Shown: positions 16,706 to 25,434 of the stretch, piece by piece
Layout: the number at the start of each line of letters is the position of its first letter
Position numbering within the stretch: the stretch's first letter is position 1
NCBI GenBank assembly: GCA_026984045.1
Contig: JALSSV010000013.1
Span: forward strand, 1-64,000
Length of the DNA: 64,000 nucleotides
DNA from: Chromatiales bacterium
Lineage (GTDB): Bacteria; Pseudomonadota; Gammaproteobacteria; UBA6429; Thiohalophilaceae
Reading direction: 5' to 3'
Notes under the pieces: model-generated
Seen by the model: the letters and a program-made list of their open reading frames with translations, nothing else
What the model was told of the DNA's origin: nothing
The model's database searches: none
Made by a program: the position numbers and the translations under genes

Positions 16706-19423
16706 TCAATGAGCCTCGTCCCAGTTGTCGCCCACGCCGATGTCCACTTCCAGCGGCACGCGCAGGTCGGCCGCGGCCATCATGATGGCCCGGATCCGGT
16801 CGCGCGCGCCGTCTACGGCCTCGGTGGCCACCTCGAACACCAGTTCGTCGTGCACCTGCATGATCATGTGCACCGGTGGTTTCTCGCGCTCGATCCACGC
16901 GTCCACGGCGATCATGGCGCGCTTGATGATGTCGGCGGCGGTGCCCTGCATGGGCGCGTTGATGGCAGTGCGCTCGGCGTACTGGCGGCGGGTGGCGTTG
17001 GCCGACCTGATGTCCTGGATGTAGAGCCGCCGGCCGAACACCGTTTCCACGTAACCCTGTTCGCGGGCCTGTTCGCGGGTGCGCTCCATGAACGCCTTCA
17101 CGCCGGGATAGCGGGCGAAATACAGATCGATGTACTGCTGGGCGGTGGGGCGATCCACGTCGAGCTGACGGGCCAGGCCGAAGGCCGACATGCCGTAGAT
17201 CAGGCCGAAGTTGATGGCCTTGGCCGAGCGGCGCATGTCGGCCGTGACCTGCTCGGGCGGCACGCCGAAGACCTCGGCGGCGGTGGCGCGGTGGATGTCT
17301 TCTCCCGCGGCGAAGGCGGCCAGCAGGCCCTCGTCGCCCGACAGGTGGGCCATGATCCGCAGCTCGATCTGGGAGTAGTCGGCGGCCAGCAGCCGATAAC
17401 CCTCCGGGGCGATGAAGGCCTGGCGGATGCGCCGCCCTTCCTCGCTGCGCACCGGAATGTTCTGCAGGTTGGGATCGGACGACGACAGGCGGCCGGTGGC
17501 CGTGACCGCCTGATGATAGGAGGTGTGCACCCGGCCGGTGCGCGGATTGACCTGCCGTGGCAGCTTGTCGGTGTAGGTGGACTTGAGCTTGGCCAGCGAG
17601 CGGTGCTCGAGAATGATCCGCGGCAGTTCGTAATCGGCCGCCAGCTCCTGCAGCACCGACTCGGCGGTGGAGGGCTGGCCCTTGGGGGTCTTGGCCAGCA
17701 CCGGCAGGCCCAGCTTGCCGAACAGGATGGCCTGGAGCTGCTTGGGCGAGCCGAGATTGAATTCCTCGCCGGCCAGCAGCCAGGCCTGTTCCTCCAGTTC
17801 CTTCAGGCGCGCGGCGAAGGCGCGGCTCTGTTGCTCGAGCTTCGCTACGTCCAGCAGCACGCCGCGGCGCTCCATGCGCGAGAGCACCGGCACCAGCGGC
17901 ATCTCGATTTCCCGGAACACCTTCGCCAGGGCCGGGATCTCGGCCAGGCGCGGCCACAGGGCCTGATGCAGGCGCAGGGTGATGTCGGCGTCCTCGGCGG
18001 CATAGGGGGCCGCCTCGGCCACCGGAATCTGATCGAAGGATTTCTGTTTCGCGCCCTTGCCGGCGATCTCCTCGTAATGCACCGTCTTGTAGCCCAGGTA
18101 CTTGAGGGCCAGGGTGTCCATGTCGTGGCGCGAGCCGGAGGGGTCAAGCACGTAGGACTCGAGCATGGTGTCGTATTCGACGCCACGCAGGGCAATCCCG
18201 TAGCTGGCCAGCACGTTCATGTCGTACTTGCTGTGCTGGCCCACCTTGGCCTGTTGCGGATCGCTCAGCAGGGGGCGCAGTTTTTCCAGCACCGCGTCTC
18301 GCGCCAGTTGCGCCGGGGCATCGGCATCCGCGTGGGCCAGGGGCACGTAGGCCGCCTCGCCCGGCTGCACGGCGAAGCTGCAGCCGACGATCTCCGCCGC
18401 CATGTAGTCGAGACTGGTGGTTTCCAGGTCGAAGGCGAACAGCTCGGCCTCGCGCAGCCGCGCGAGCCACGCCTCCAGTTCGGCCATGTCGTGGATGGCG
18501 CTGTAGCGGGCCTCGGCCATCGCCGCGGCCGCCTCGCCGTCGCCGTCCCGGCTGTCCAGCAGGTCGGCCAGCCAGCTCTTGAACTCGTAACGGCGGAACA
18601 ACTCGATCAGCTTCTCCCGATCCGGCTCGCGGCGTTGCAGATCGTCGAGGGTCAGCGGCAGTGCCACGTCGGTGCGGATGGTCACCAGTTCCTTCGACAG
18701 GGGCAGCTGCTCGAGGCTGGCGCGCAGGTTCTCGCCCACCTTGCCCCTGATCTCGTCGGCATGGGCGATCAGGTTCTCCAGCGAGCCGTACTGCTGCAGC
18801 CACCTGGCGGCGGTCTTGGGGCCCACCTTGGGCACGCCCGGCACGTTGTCCACCGTGTCCCCGATCAGGGCCAGATAGTCGGTGATGCGCTCCGGCGGCA
18901 CGCCGAACTTGTCGATCACCGCCTGCCGATCGCTGACCGTGTCGGTCATGGTATTGACCAGCGTCACGTGATCGTCGACCAGTTGCGCCATGTCCTTGTC
19001 GCCGGTGGAGATCACCACGTCCATGCCCCGCTCGGTGGCCTGGCGGGCCAGGGTGCCGATCACGTCGTCGGCCTCCACGCCGTCGATCACCAAAAGCGGC
19101 AGGCCCATGGCCTCGACGATGGCATGCACCGCGGGGATCTGCGCCGCCAGATCCTCGGGCATGGGCGGCCGGTTGGCCTTGTATTCGGCATACAGCTCGT
19201 TGCGGAAGGTCGGGCCCTTGGCATCGAAGACCACGGCGATGCGCTGCGGATCGTAGTCCTTGAGCAGCTTGCGGATCATGTTGATCACGCCATACACCGC
19301 GCCGGTCGGCTCGCCGGCCGAATTGCTCAGGTTGGGCATGGCGTGATAGGCGCGGAACAGGTAGGAGGACCCATCCACCAGCACCAGGGGCGTCGGGTTT
19401 GCGTTGGATGCGGGTTCGGCCAT
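16706..19423 (-). CDS. polA: DNA polymerase I
   Basis: 905 residues with all three domains. The 5' nuclease is at about 1-290 (LVDGSSYLFRAYHA, GDKDMAQLV, helix-hairpin-helix TAARWLQQYGS). The 3'-5' proofreading domain begins FAFDLETTS and includes HSKYDMN and YAAEDADITLRL, so its metal ligands look intact. The family A polymerase is at the C-terminus (LAADYSQIELRIMAHLSGD, RRSAKAINFGLIYGMSA, MQVHDELVFEV). It repairs gaps and removes Okazaki primers. Divergent from the LOG-family gene; polA followed by DUF2782 and thrB is the Pseudomonas order. Confidence 0.98.
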   Translation of the reverse strand: MAEPASNANPTPLVLVDGSSYLFRAYHAMPNLSNSAGEPTGAVYGVINMIRKLLKDYDPQRIAVVFDAKGPTFRNELYAEYKANRPPMPEDLAAQIPAVHAIVEAMGLPLLVIDGVEADDVIGTLARQATERGMDVVISTGDKDMAQLVDDHVTLVNTMTDTVSDRQAVIDKFGVPPERITDYLALIGDTVDNVPGVPKVGPKTAARWLQQYGSLENLIAHADEIRGKVGENLRASLEQLPLSKELVTIRTDVALPLTLDDLQRREPDREKLIELFRRYEFKSWLADLLDSRDGDGEAAAAMAEARYSAIHDMAELEAWLARLREAELFAFDLETTSLDYMAAEIVGCSFAVQPGEAAYVPLAHADADAPAQLARDAVLEKLRPLLSDPQQAKVGQHSKYDMNVLASYGIALRGVEYDTMLESYVLDPSGSRHDMDTLALKYLGYKTVHYEEIAGKGAKQKSFDQIPVAEAAPYAAEDADITLRLHQALWPRLAEIPALAKVFREIEMPLVPVLSRMERRGVLLDVAKLEQQSRAFAARLKELEEQAWLLAGEEFNLGSPKQLQAILFGKLGLPVLAKTPKGQPSTAESVLQELAADYELPRIILEHRSLAKLKSTYTDKLPRQVNPRTGRVHTSYHQAVTATGRLSSSDPNLQNIPVRSEEGRRIRQAFIAPEGYRLLAADYSQIELRIMAHLSGDEGLLAAFAAGEDIHRATAAEVFGVPPEQVTADMRRSAKAINFGLIYGMSAFGLARQLDVDRPTAQQYIDLYFARYPGVKAFMERTREQAREQGYVETVFGRRLYIQDIRSANATRRQYAERTAINAPMQGTAADIIKRAMIAVDAWIEREKPPVHMIMQVHDELVFEVATEAVDGARDRIRAIMMAAADLRVPLEVDIGVGDNWDEAH

Positions 19424-19464
19424 GGGGTTTCGCGGGCAGTCCGGGAGCCGGGCATTGTAGCAGC

Positions 19465-19486
19465 CGGGAACCGTTTCTGGTTCCCG
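19465..19486. other. dyad in the polA/LOG intergenic region
   Basis: CGGGAACC-GTTTCT-GGTTCCCG, a perfect 8-bp stem with a 6-base loop in the 113-bp divergent gap. A -10-like TAAACT follows at 19502-19507. It could be an operator shared by both genes; no T run makes it a terminator. Confidence 0.4.
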
Positions 19487-19536
19487 CCCCGGCGAATGGG
19501 GTAAACTCCCGGCTTCCAGCCACCGCCGACCGAACC

Positions 19537-20253
19537 ATGAAAAAGACCGAACATCCCGGCCTGAGCCCTATCGACGACACCATGCTCACCCGGGAGTCGT
19601 GGAAGATCTTCCAGATCATGGCCGAGTTCGTGGAGGGCTTCGAGCGGCTGGCGCGGATCCGCCCCTCGGTGAGCATCTTCGGCTCGGCGCGCATCCCCAC
19701 CGATCATCCCTACTATCGGCTCACCGTGGACATCGCCCGGGCCCTGTCCGACGCCGGCTTCTCGGTGGTCAGCGGCGGCGGGCCGGGGATCATGGAGGCG
19801 GCCAACAAGGGCGCCTACGAGGGCAAGTCGCCCAGCATCGGCCTCAACATCCAGTTGCCCCACGAGCAGGCCGGCAATCCCTACCAGGACATCTCGCTGC
19901 GCTTTCGCCACTTCTTCTCGCGCAAGGTCATGTTCGTGAAATACGCCGCCGCCTACGTGGTGCTGCCCGGCGGTTTCGGCACCCTGGACGAGCTGGCCGA
20001 GATCCTCACGCTCATCCAGACCGGCAAGACCCGGCGCATTCCGGTGATCCTGGTCCACGAGCCCTTCTGGACCGGCCTGCTCGACTGGTTCCGCCACACC
20101 CTGGCCAGGGAGAAGATGATCGATCTCGACGATCTGGATCTGATGTGCGTGATCGACACCCCCGACGCGGTGCTGGACGCCATCTTCCGCCACTACGAAC
20201 ACCGCGGCTTCGAACCCTCCGCCGAGGAAGCCGAGATCCTGCTGGATCTGTAA
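19537..20253 (+). CDS. LOG family protein (nucleoside monophosphate phosphoribohydrolase-like)
   Basis: 238 residues from the ATG at 19537. Rossmann-type lysine-decarboxylase-like fold with the LOG signature in two parts: SGGGPGIMEAANKGA and VLPGGFGTLDELAE. Characterised relatives split nucleoside 5'-monophosphates to base and ribose phosphate. The protein is longer than plant LOG proteins because of an N-terminal helix (ESWKIFQIMAEFVEGFERL). Cytoplasmic. The next gene starts 14 bp later, so the two are likely co-transcribed with thrB. Confidence 0.85.
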   Translation: MKKTEHPGLSPIDDTMLTRESWKIFQIMAEFVEGFERLARIRPSVSIFGSARIPTDHPYYRLTVDIARALSDAGFSVVSGGGPGIMEAANKGAYEGKSPSIGLNIQLPHEQAGNPYQDISLRFRHFFSRKVMFVKYAAAYVVLPGGFGTLDELAEILTLIQTGKTRRIPVILVHEPFWTGLLDWFRHTLAREKMIDLDDLDLMCVIDTPDAVLDAIFRHYEHRGFEPSAEEAEILLDL

Positions 20254-20267
20254 CCCTGGAGCCCCTC

Positions 20268-20579
20268 ATGACCCGCACCTTACTGCTCGCCGGCCTGTTG
20301 CTCGCCAGCCCCCTGTTCGCGGCCGAACCGCCGCCGCCCCTGCCGGTGGATCCGGCCGAGCCCGCCGAAGTGCCGGAGCCGGAGGTGACCATCATCCAGC
20401 GCGAGGATCGCACCATCGAGGAATACCGGGTCAACGGCCGGGTGCGTTACGTCAAGGTCATCCCCAAGGTGGGCAAACCCTACTATTTCGTCGACACCGA
20501 TGGCGACGGTACCCTGGACAAGCGTTTCGACGACCTCGACAATCCGCCCATCAACCAATGGATCCTGCTGCGCTGGTAG
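20268..20579 (+). CDS. DUF2782 family exported protein
   Basis: 103 residues; signal peptide MTRTLLLAGLLLASPLFAAE, then a Pro-rich stretch and a compact domain with EYRVNGRVRYVKVIPKVG and PYYFVDTDGDGTLDKRFDDL. This pattern is DUF2782, whose function is unknown; the DTDGDGTLD loop looks like a calcium-binding segment. The gene is found between polA and thrB in related gammaproteobacteria, which supports the call. The periplasmic location follows from the signal peptide. Confidence 0.8.
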   Translation: MTRTLLLAGLLLASPLFAAEPPPPLPVDPAEPAEVPEPEVTIIQREDRTIEEYRVNGRVRYVKVIPKVGKPYYFVDTDGDGTLDKRFDDLDNPPINQWILLRW

Positions 20580-20627
20580 TCCCCATGTGTGCCGTTCGTC
20601 CCCCCTGCTCACGGAGCCCGCGCTGAG

Positions 20628-21596
20628 ATGTCCGTCTATACGCCGGTCGGGCGCGCCCAGCTCGAGGCCTTCCTGCGCCACTACCAGGTGGGCGAACTGG
20701 TGGACTTCGCCGGGATCAGTGCCGGGATCGAGAACACCAACTATTTCGTCAGCACCACCGGCGGCGAATTCGTTCTGACCCTGTTCGAGGCCCTCTCGGC
20801 CGAGGAACTGCCCTGGTTCCTCGACCTGATGGCCTACCTGGCCGAGCACGGCGTGCCCAGCGCCCATCCCATGCCCGACGAGCGGGGCCGCTATCTGCGC
20901 ACCCTGGAGGGCAAGCCGGCGGCGCTGGTGCGGCGCCTGCCCGGGCACAACGTGGAAGATCCCAATCCCGTGCAATGCGCCGAGCTGGGCCGGGCGCTCG
21001 GCCACATGCACGTGGTGGGGCAGGACTTCCCCGGGCGGCGCGACAATCCCCGCGGCCCCCACTGGTGGGCCGAGACGGCAGCGAAGGTGCTGCCCCGCCT
21101 GGCCCCGGACGAGGCGCGCCTGCTGGAAGCCGAACTGGCCTTCCAGCGCCGGCACGCCCACGACACCCTGCCCCGGGGGGTCATCCATGCCGATCTGTTC
21201 CGCGACAACGCCCTGTTCACCGGCGACCGCCTGACCGGGATCATCGACTTCTACTACGCCTGCAACGACGTCCTGCTTTACGACGTGGCGGTGACCGTCA
21301 ACGACTGGTGCACCACCGGCTCGGGCGAACTGGACCCCCCGCGGCTCGCTGCCTTCCTCGACGCCTACCGCGAGGCGCGGGCGTTCACCCCCGCCGAGCA
21401 TGACGCCTGGCCGGTGATGCTGCGGGCCGCGGCCCTGCGCTTCTGGCTCTCGCGCCTGCAGGACAAGCTCTTTCCCCGCGAAGGCGAGCTGACCCACATC
21501 AAGGATCCGGACGTGTTCCGGCGCATCCTCGAGTGCCGAATCGCCGCCGGAGAACGGCTGAAACTGCCCCAGTCAAGTGGAAAAGCCTGTGGATAA
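20628..21596 (+). CDS. thrB: homoserine kinase
   Basis: 322 residues from ATG 20628. This is the aminoglycoside-phosphotransferase-like form of homoserine kinase used by Pseudomonas and relatives, not the GHMP form of E. coli. Signatures: GIENTNYFVSTTGGEFVLTL (nucleotide loop), VIHADLFRDNALF (catalytic Asp and Asn) and IIDFYYACND (metal Asp). It phosphorylates homoserine in threonine synthesis in the cytoplasm. The stop codon lies inside a DnaA-box-like sequence. Confidence 0.93.
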   Translation: MSVYTPVGRAQLEAFLRHYQVGELVDFAGISAGIENTNYFVSTTGGEFVLTLFEALSAEELPWFLDLMAYLAEHGVPSAHPMPDERGRYLRTLEGKPAALVRRLPGHNVEDPNPVQCAELGRALGHMHVVGQDFPGRRDNPRGPHWWAETAAKVLPRLAPDEARLLEAELAFQRRHAHDTLPRGVIHADLFRDNALFTGDRLTGIIDFYYACNDVLLYDVAVTVNDWCTTGSGELDPPRLAAFLDAYREARAFTPAEHDAWPVMLRAAALRFWLSRLQDKLFPREGELTHIKDPDVFRRILECRIAAGERLKLPQSSGKACG

Positions 21597-21608
21597 CTTT
21601 GTGGATGA
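21588..21608 (-). promoter_or_regulatory. two DnaA-box-like sequences
   Basis: TGTGGATAA at 21588-21596 is the exact complement of the DnaA consensus TTATCCACA, and TGTGGATGA at 21600-21608 has one mismatch. The two are 12 bp apart, the same way round, at the edge of an AT-rich palindrome island. No other replication gene is nearby. Confidence 0.4.
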
Positions 21609-21627
21609 ATGCCGGATCTGTCAGGCG

Positions 21628-21767
21628 AATTTCAGAAATTGCTGATGTATGCAAACCGTTTGCACAAAATTCTGAAAATTATTTCATTGAATTTCAATGA
21701 GATGCATTGTTCCCGCAGGGCCATTTCCCCCTGCGGGCCGATGCCCCTGAAACAAATCATTGATTTG
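21628..21767. promoter_or_regulatory. AT-rich island with four perfect odd-length palindromes
   Basis: Four dyads, each with a single central base: AATTTC-A-GAAATT (21628-21640), TGCAAAC-C-GTTTGCA (21650-21664), TCATTGAA-T-TTCAATGA (21684-21700) and CAAATCA-T-TGATTTG (21753-21767). The region is much richer in A and T than its surroundings and lies upstream of the TRAP transporter genes. They look like operators for several dimeric regulators or a replication/attachment-type site. The small frame across it (21609-21839) is not protein-like. Confidence 0.55.
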
Positions 21768-21799
21768 CCGTCGATGTGTATAACTCGAGTACCAGGGCC

Positions 21800-21817
21800 C
21801 TGTCATACTTCCGTCAT
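21800..21817 (+). promoter_or_regulatory. PhoB-type box upstream of dctQM
   Basis: CTGTCAT-ACTT-CCGTCAT: two direct 7-bp half-sites with 4-bp spacing, 13 of 14 positions matching the PHO-box half-site. It ends 38 bp before the dctQ start. The sequence 10 bp downstream (CACTTA) is a poor -10, so the case is weaker than at 6009-6042. Confidence 0.4.
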
Positions 21818-21855
21818 GGAGAGTGGGCACTTACCCTGACGGAGCAGCCGAAACC

Positions 21856-22371
21856 ATGAAAAGCCTCGTGGCCGCAACCGAAAGAAGTGTGTACTTCCTC
21901 ACCCTGCTGATGGTGCTCGTCACCTTCGCCGTGGTGGTGCTGCGCTACGGCTTCGATCTGGGCTGGATCGCCATGCAGGAGTCGGTCACCTACCTGCACG
22001 CGGCCAACTTCATGCTCGGCGCCGCCTTCGCCCTGCGCCACGACGCCCACGTGCGGGTGGACATCTTCTACCAGAAGTTCGGGCCCCGCGGCCGCGCCTG
22101 GGTGGATCTGCTGGGTACCCTGTTGCTGCTGCTGCCGGTGTGCGGCTTCATCCTCTACGCCTCCTGGGACTACGTAAGCGAAGCCTGGCACCTGATGGAA
22201 GGCTCCCAGGAAGCCGGCGGCATCCCGGCGGTGTGGCTGCTCAAGTCGCTGCTGCTGGCCATGCCCGTGCTGCTGATCCTCCAGGGACTGGCCATCGCCC
22301 TCCGCTGCCTGCGGGTGCTGGCGGGCCAGACCCCGCCCGCCCCGGCGAAGGACGAGGTGCACGATCTGTGA
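21856..22371 (+). CDS. dctQ: TRAP transporter small membrane subunit (DctQ)
   Basis: 171 residues with four hydrophobic helices (about 15-38, 50-68, 88-110, 130-152) and the family features VVVLRYGFDLGW and ESVTYLHAANFMLGAAFALRHDAHVRVDIFY (split: ESVTYLHAANFMLG, AAFALRHDAHVRVDIFY). It joins DctM in the inner membrane. I use the ATG at 21856; a GTG at 21823 would add 11 residues. The stop overlaps the dctM start as TGATG, so translation is coupled. Confidence 0.92.
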   Translation: MKSLVAATERSVYFLTLLMVLVTFAVVVLRYGFDLGWIAMQESVTYLHAANFMLGAAFALRHDAHVRVDIFYQKFGPRGRAWVDLLGTLLLLLPVCGFILYASWDYVSEAWHLMEGSQEAGGIPAVWLLKSLLLAMPVLLILQGLAIALRCLRVLAGQTPPAPAKDEVHDL

Positions 22372-23756
22372 TGGCCGAGTTCATGCCCCTGCTGATGTTC
22401 CTCGCCGTGGGCCTGGTGCTGCTCTCGGGCTATCCCGTGGCCTTCTCCCTGGGCGGCACGGCCCTGGCCTTCGCCCTGCTCGGCCATCTCACCGGCACCT
22501 TCGACGACGCCTTCCTGCAGGCCCTGCCCAACCGCCTGTACGGAATCATGAGCAATGTGACCCTGATCGCCGTGCCCCTGTTCGTGTTCATGGGCGTGAT
22601 GCTGGAGCGCTCGAAAGTGGCCGACCAGCTCCTCGACACCATGAGCGCCCTGTTCGGTCCCCTGCGCGGCGGGCTCGGCATCTCGGTGACCGTGGTGGGC
22701 ATGCTGCTGGCCGCCTCCACCGGCATCGTCGGCGCCACGGTGGTCACCATGGGCCTGCTGTCGCTGCCCACCATGCTGCGCCGCGGCTACGACCCGCGCC
22801 TGGCCACCGGCACCATCTGCGCCTCCGGCACCCTCGGCCAGATCATCCCGCCCTCCATCATCCTGGTCCTGCTGGGCGACGTGCTGGCCTCCGCCTACCA
22901 GCAGGCCCAGCTCGACATGGGGATCTTCGCCCCCGAAACCGTCTCGGTGGGCGATCTGTTCACCGGCGCCCTGATCCCCGGCCTGCTGCTGGTGGCCCTC
23001 TACATCGCCTACGTGATCCTGATCGCCTGGCGGCAGCCGCAGCGCGCCCCGGCCCTGCCGGCAACGGAGCGGGACTTGCACGGCCGGGAACTGGGCCTGC
23101 GGATCCTCAAGGTGCTGGTGCCGCCGCTGATCCTCATCGTGCTGGTGCTCGGCTCCATCATCGCCGGCGCCGCCACCCCCACCGAGGCCGCGTCGGTGGG
23201 CGCGGTGGGCGCCATGGTCCTGGCCGCCTTCCAGCGCCGCCTCACCTGGACCACCCTGCGCGAGGTGATGCGCACCACCACCGAGGTCTCCAGCATGGTA
23301 TTCCTGATTCTGATCGGCGCCTCCCTGTTCTCGCTGGTGTTCCGCGGCTTCGGCGGAGACGACCTGGTGCGCGATCTGCTCACCGATCTGCCCGGCGGCA
23401 AGGCGGGCGCCCTGCTGGCCGTGATGGGGGTGATGTTCCTGCTCGGCTTCATCCTCGACTTCATCGAGATCACCTTCGTGGTGGTGCCCATCGTCGCCCC
23501 CGTGCTGCTGACCATGGACATCAGCCCCGTGTGGCTGGGCGTGATGATCGCCATCAACCTGCAGACCTCCTTCCTCACTCCGCCCTTCGGCTTCGCCCTG
23601 TTCTACCTGCGCGGCGTGGCGCCGAAGGAAGTGGCCACCGCCGACATCTACCGCGGCGTGATGCCCTTCATCGCCATCCAGCTCCTGGCCCTGGCCCTGC
23701 TGGCGGCCTGGCCCGAACTGGCCACCTGGCTGCCGGATCGGATCTACGGCGATTGA
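22371..23756 (+). CDS. dctM: TRAP transporter large permease (DctM)
   Basis: 461 residues with about twelve membrane helices. Family motifs are present: [17 protein letters not shown] near the N-terminus, [19 protein letters not shown] (ion/substrate region) and [16 protein letters not shown]. It forms the sodium-driven channel of a tripartite ATP-independent transporter for organic acids. The binding-protein gene on the opposite strand (24214-25290) is the likely third part, separated by msrB. Confidence 0.95.
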   Translation: MAEFMPLLMFLAVGLVLLSGYPVAFSLGGTALAFALLGHLTGTFDDAFLQALPNRLYGIMSNVTLIAVPLFVFMGVMLERSKVADQLLDTMSALFGPLRGGLGISVTVVGMLLAASTGIVGATVVTMGLLSLPTMLRRGYDPRLATGTICASGTLGQIIPPSIILVLLGDVLASAYQQAQLDMGIFAPETVSVGDLFTGALIPGLLLVALYIAYVILIAWRQPQRAPALPATERDLHGRELGLRILKVLVPPLILIVLVLGSIIAGAATPTEAASVGAVGAMVLAAFQRRLTWTTLREVMRTTTEVSSMVFLILIGASLFSLVFRGFGGDDLVRDLLTDLPGGKAGALLAVMGVMFLLGFILDFIEITFVVVPIVAPVLLTMDISPVWLGVMIAINLQTSFLTPPFGFALFYLRGVAPKEVATADIYRGVMPFIAIQLLALALLAAWPELATWLPDRIYGD

Positions 23757-23802
23757 ACCGCTAACACCTATCCCCGGCTACCCTCGGGAGACCGATCGAA
23801 CA

Positions 23803-24195
<393 letters not shown>

Positions 24196-24213
24196 AAAGA
24201 GGCAAACGCGCAA

Positions 24214-25290
24214 TCACCTTCTTGCCTTGAGGTAGGCCAATTCGGAGATCCGCTGCCATTCGCCGACCTGGTTGCGGAAGGCGCGGAAGGAATCGTAGAT
24301 GGCCCGGGTGGCCTTGTCCTTCGCGGCCACTTCCTGCACCACCTCTTCGGAGAGCTGGCGCAGCCTGGCCAGCACCTCGTCGGGAAAGGCGCGCAGTTGC
24401 ACCTTGTGCCGGGTGACCAGCGTGTGCAGGGCCTGGTTGTTGCGGGCCATGTACTCGGCCAGCATGTCCTGGTTGACCACCCGGCAGGCGTTTTGCACGA
24501 TGGCCTGGAGATCCTTCGGCAGGGCCGCGAAGGCCTTGCGGTTGATCAGCGCCTCGAGGGTGGTGCCGGGTTCGTGCCAGCCGGGGTAGTAATAGTATTT
24601 CGCCGCCTTGTAGAGGCCGAAGGCCAGATCGTTGTAGGGCCCGACCCATTCGGTGGCGTCGATGGCGCCCGACTGCAGGGAGGTGTAGATCTCGCCGCCG
24701 GGCAGGTTGACCGGCGTGCCGCCGAGGCGCCGCAGCACCTCGCCGCCGAGGCCGGGGATGCGCATCTTCAGGCCCTTCATGTCGGCCAGGGAACGGATCT
24801 CGCGGTTGAACCAGCCGCCCATCTGCACCCCGGTGTTGCCGGCGGCGGCCGGGATCAGGCCGAAGGGTTCGTAGAGCTTGCGCCACAGTTCCATGCCGCC
24901 GCCGTGGTACAGCCAGCCGTTCATCTCGTCGGCAGTCAGGCCGAAGGGCACCGCGGCGAAGAACTGGGCCGCCTCCACCTTGCCCTTCCAGTAGTAGGCC
25001 GCGCCGTGGCCCATCTGCGCGGTGCCGCGGGAGACAGCGTCGAAGACCTCGAAGGCCGGCACCAGCTCCTTCGCCCCGTACACCTTCACCTGCAGGCGCC
25101 CGCCGCTCATCTCGGTAATCAGCTTCGCCAGGTGGTTGGCGCCGGTGCCAAGGCCCGGGAAGTTCTTGGGCCAGGTGGTGACCATCTTCCAGCGGATGCG
25201 GGTGGCCCCGCGGGCGATGAAGGGGGCGGACAGGCCGCCGGCCAGCAGACTGCCGGTGCCGGCGGTCTTGAGGAAATCACGTCGTTTCAT
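24214..25290 (-). CDS. dctP: TRAP transporter substrate-binding protein, Tat-exported (DctP/TakP-like)
   Basis: 358 residues from ATG 25290, which has a GGGAGAGC ribosome site. The leader MKRRDFLKTAGTGSLLAGG carries a twin-arginine motif, so it should be folded before export. The mature part begins IRWKMVTTWPKNFPGLG and has the DctP-family segments GGRLQVKVYGAKELVPAF and LKMRIPGLGGEVLRRLGG. Relatives with this start include the 2-oxo-acid binding protein TakP, but the ligand is not proven. With dctQ and dctM across msrB it would form a full TRAP transporter. Confidence 0.88.
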   Translation of the reverse strand: MKRRDFLKTAGTGSLLAGGLSAPFIARGATRIRWKMVTTWPKNFPGLGTGANHLAKLITEMSGGRLQVKVYGAKELVPAFEVFDAVSRGTAQMGHGAAYYWKGKVEAAQFFAAVPFGLTADEMNGWLYHGGGMELWRKLYEPFGLIPAAAGNTGVQMGGWFNREIRSLADMKGLKMRIPGLGGEVLRRLGGTPVNLPGGEIYTSLQSGAIDATEWVGPYNDLAFGLYKAAKYYYYPGWHEPGTTLEALINRKAFAALPKDLQAIVQNACRVVNQDMLAEYMARNNQALHTLVTRHKVQLRAFPDEVLARLRQLSEEVVQEVAAKDKATRAIYDSFRAFRNQVGEWQRISELAYLKARR

Positions 25291-25434
25291 GGTGCTCTCC
25301 CGATGAGTTGGCCGCCCCATTTTGCCAGCCGTGTCGCCCAGCGCAAGCCCGGCGTTGGCATCCGCTGCCGGATTTTGTCATGATGCCGGTATGGACGGGT
25401 CTCCCGACCATGCTGGCAGCCACCGGAATCCATC

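Noticed and set aside
21609-21839. 76-residue frame in the palindrome island
   Set aside because: No ribosome site, no family resemblance, and its DNA is full of palindromes.
21588-21855. Replication origin
   Set aside because: Only two DnaA-like boxes, and none of the usual neighbours (dnaA, dnaN, gidA, rpmH); the ParA at 49 kb is an orphan.
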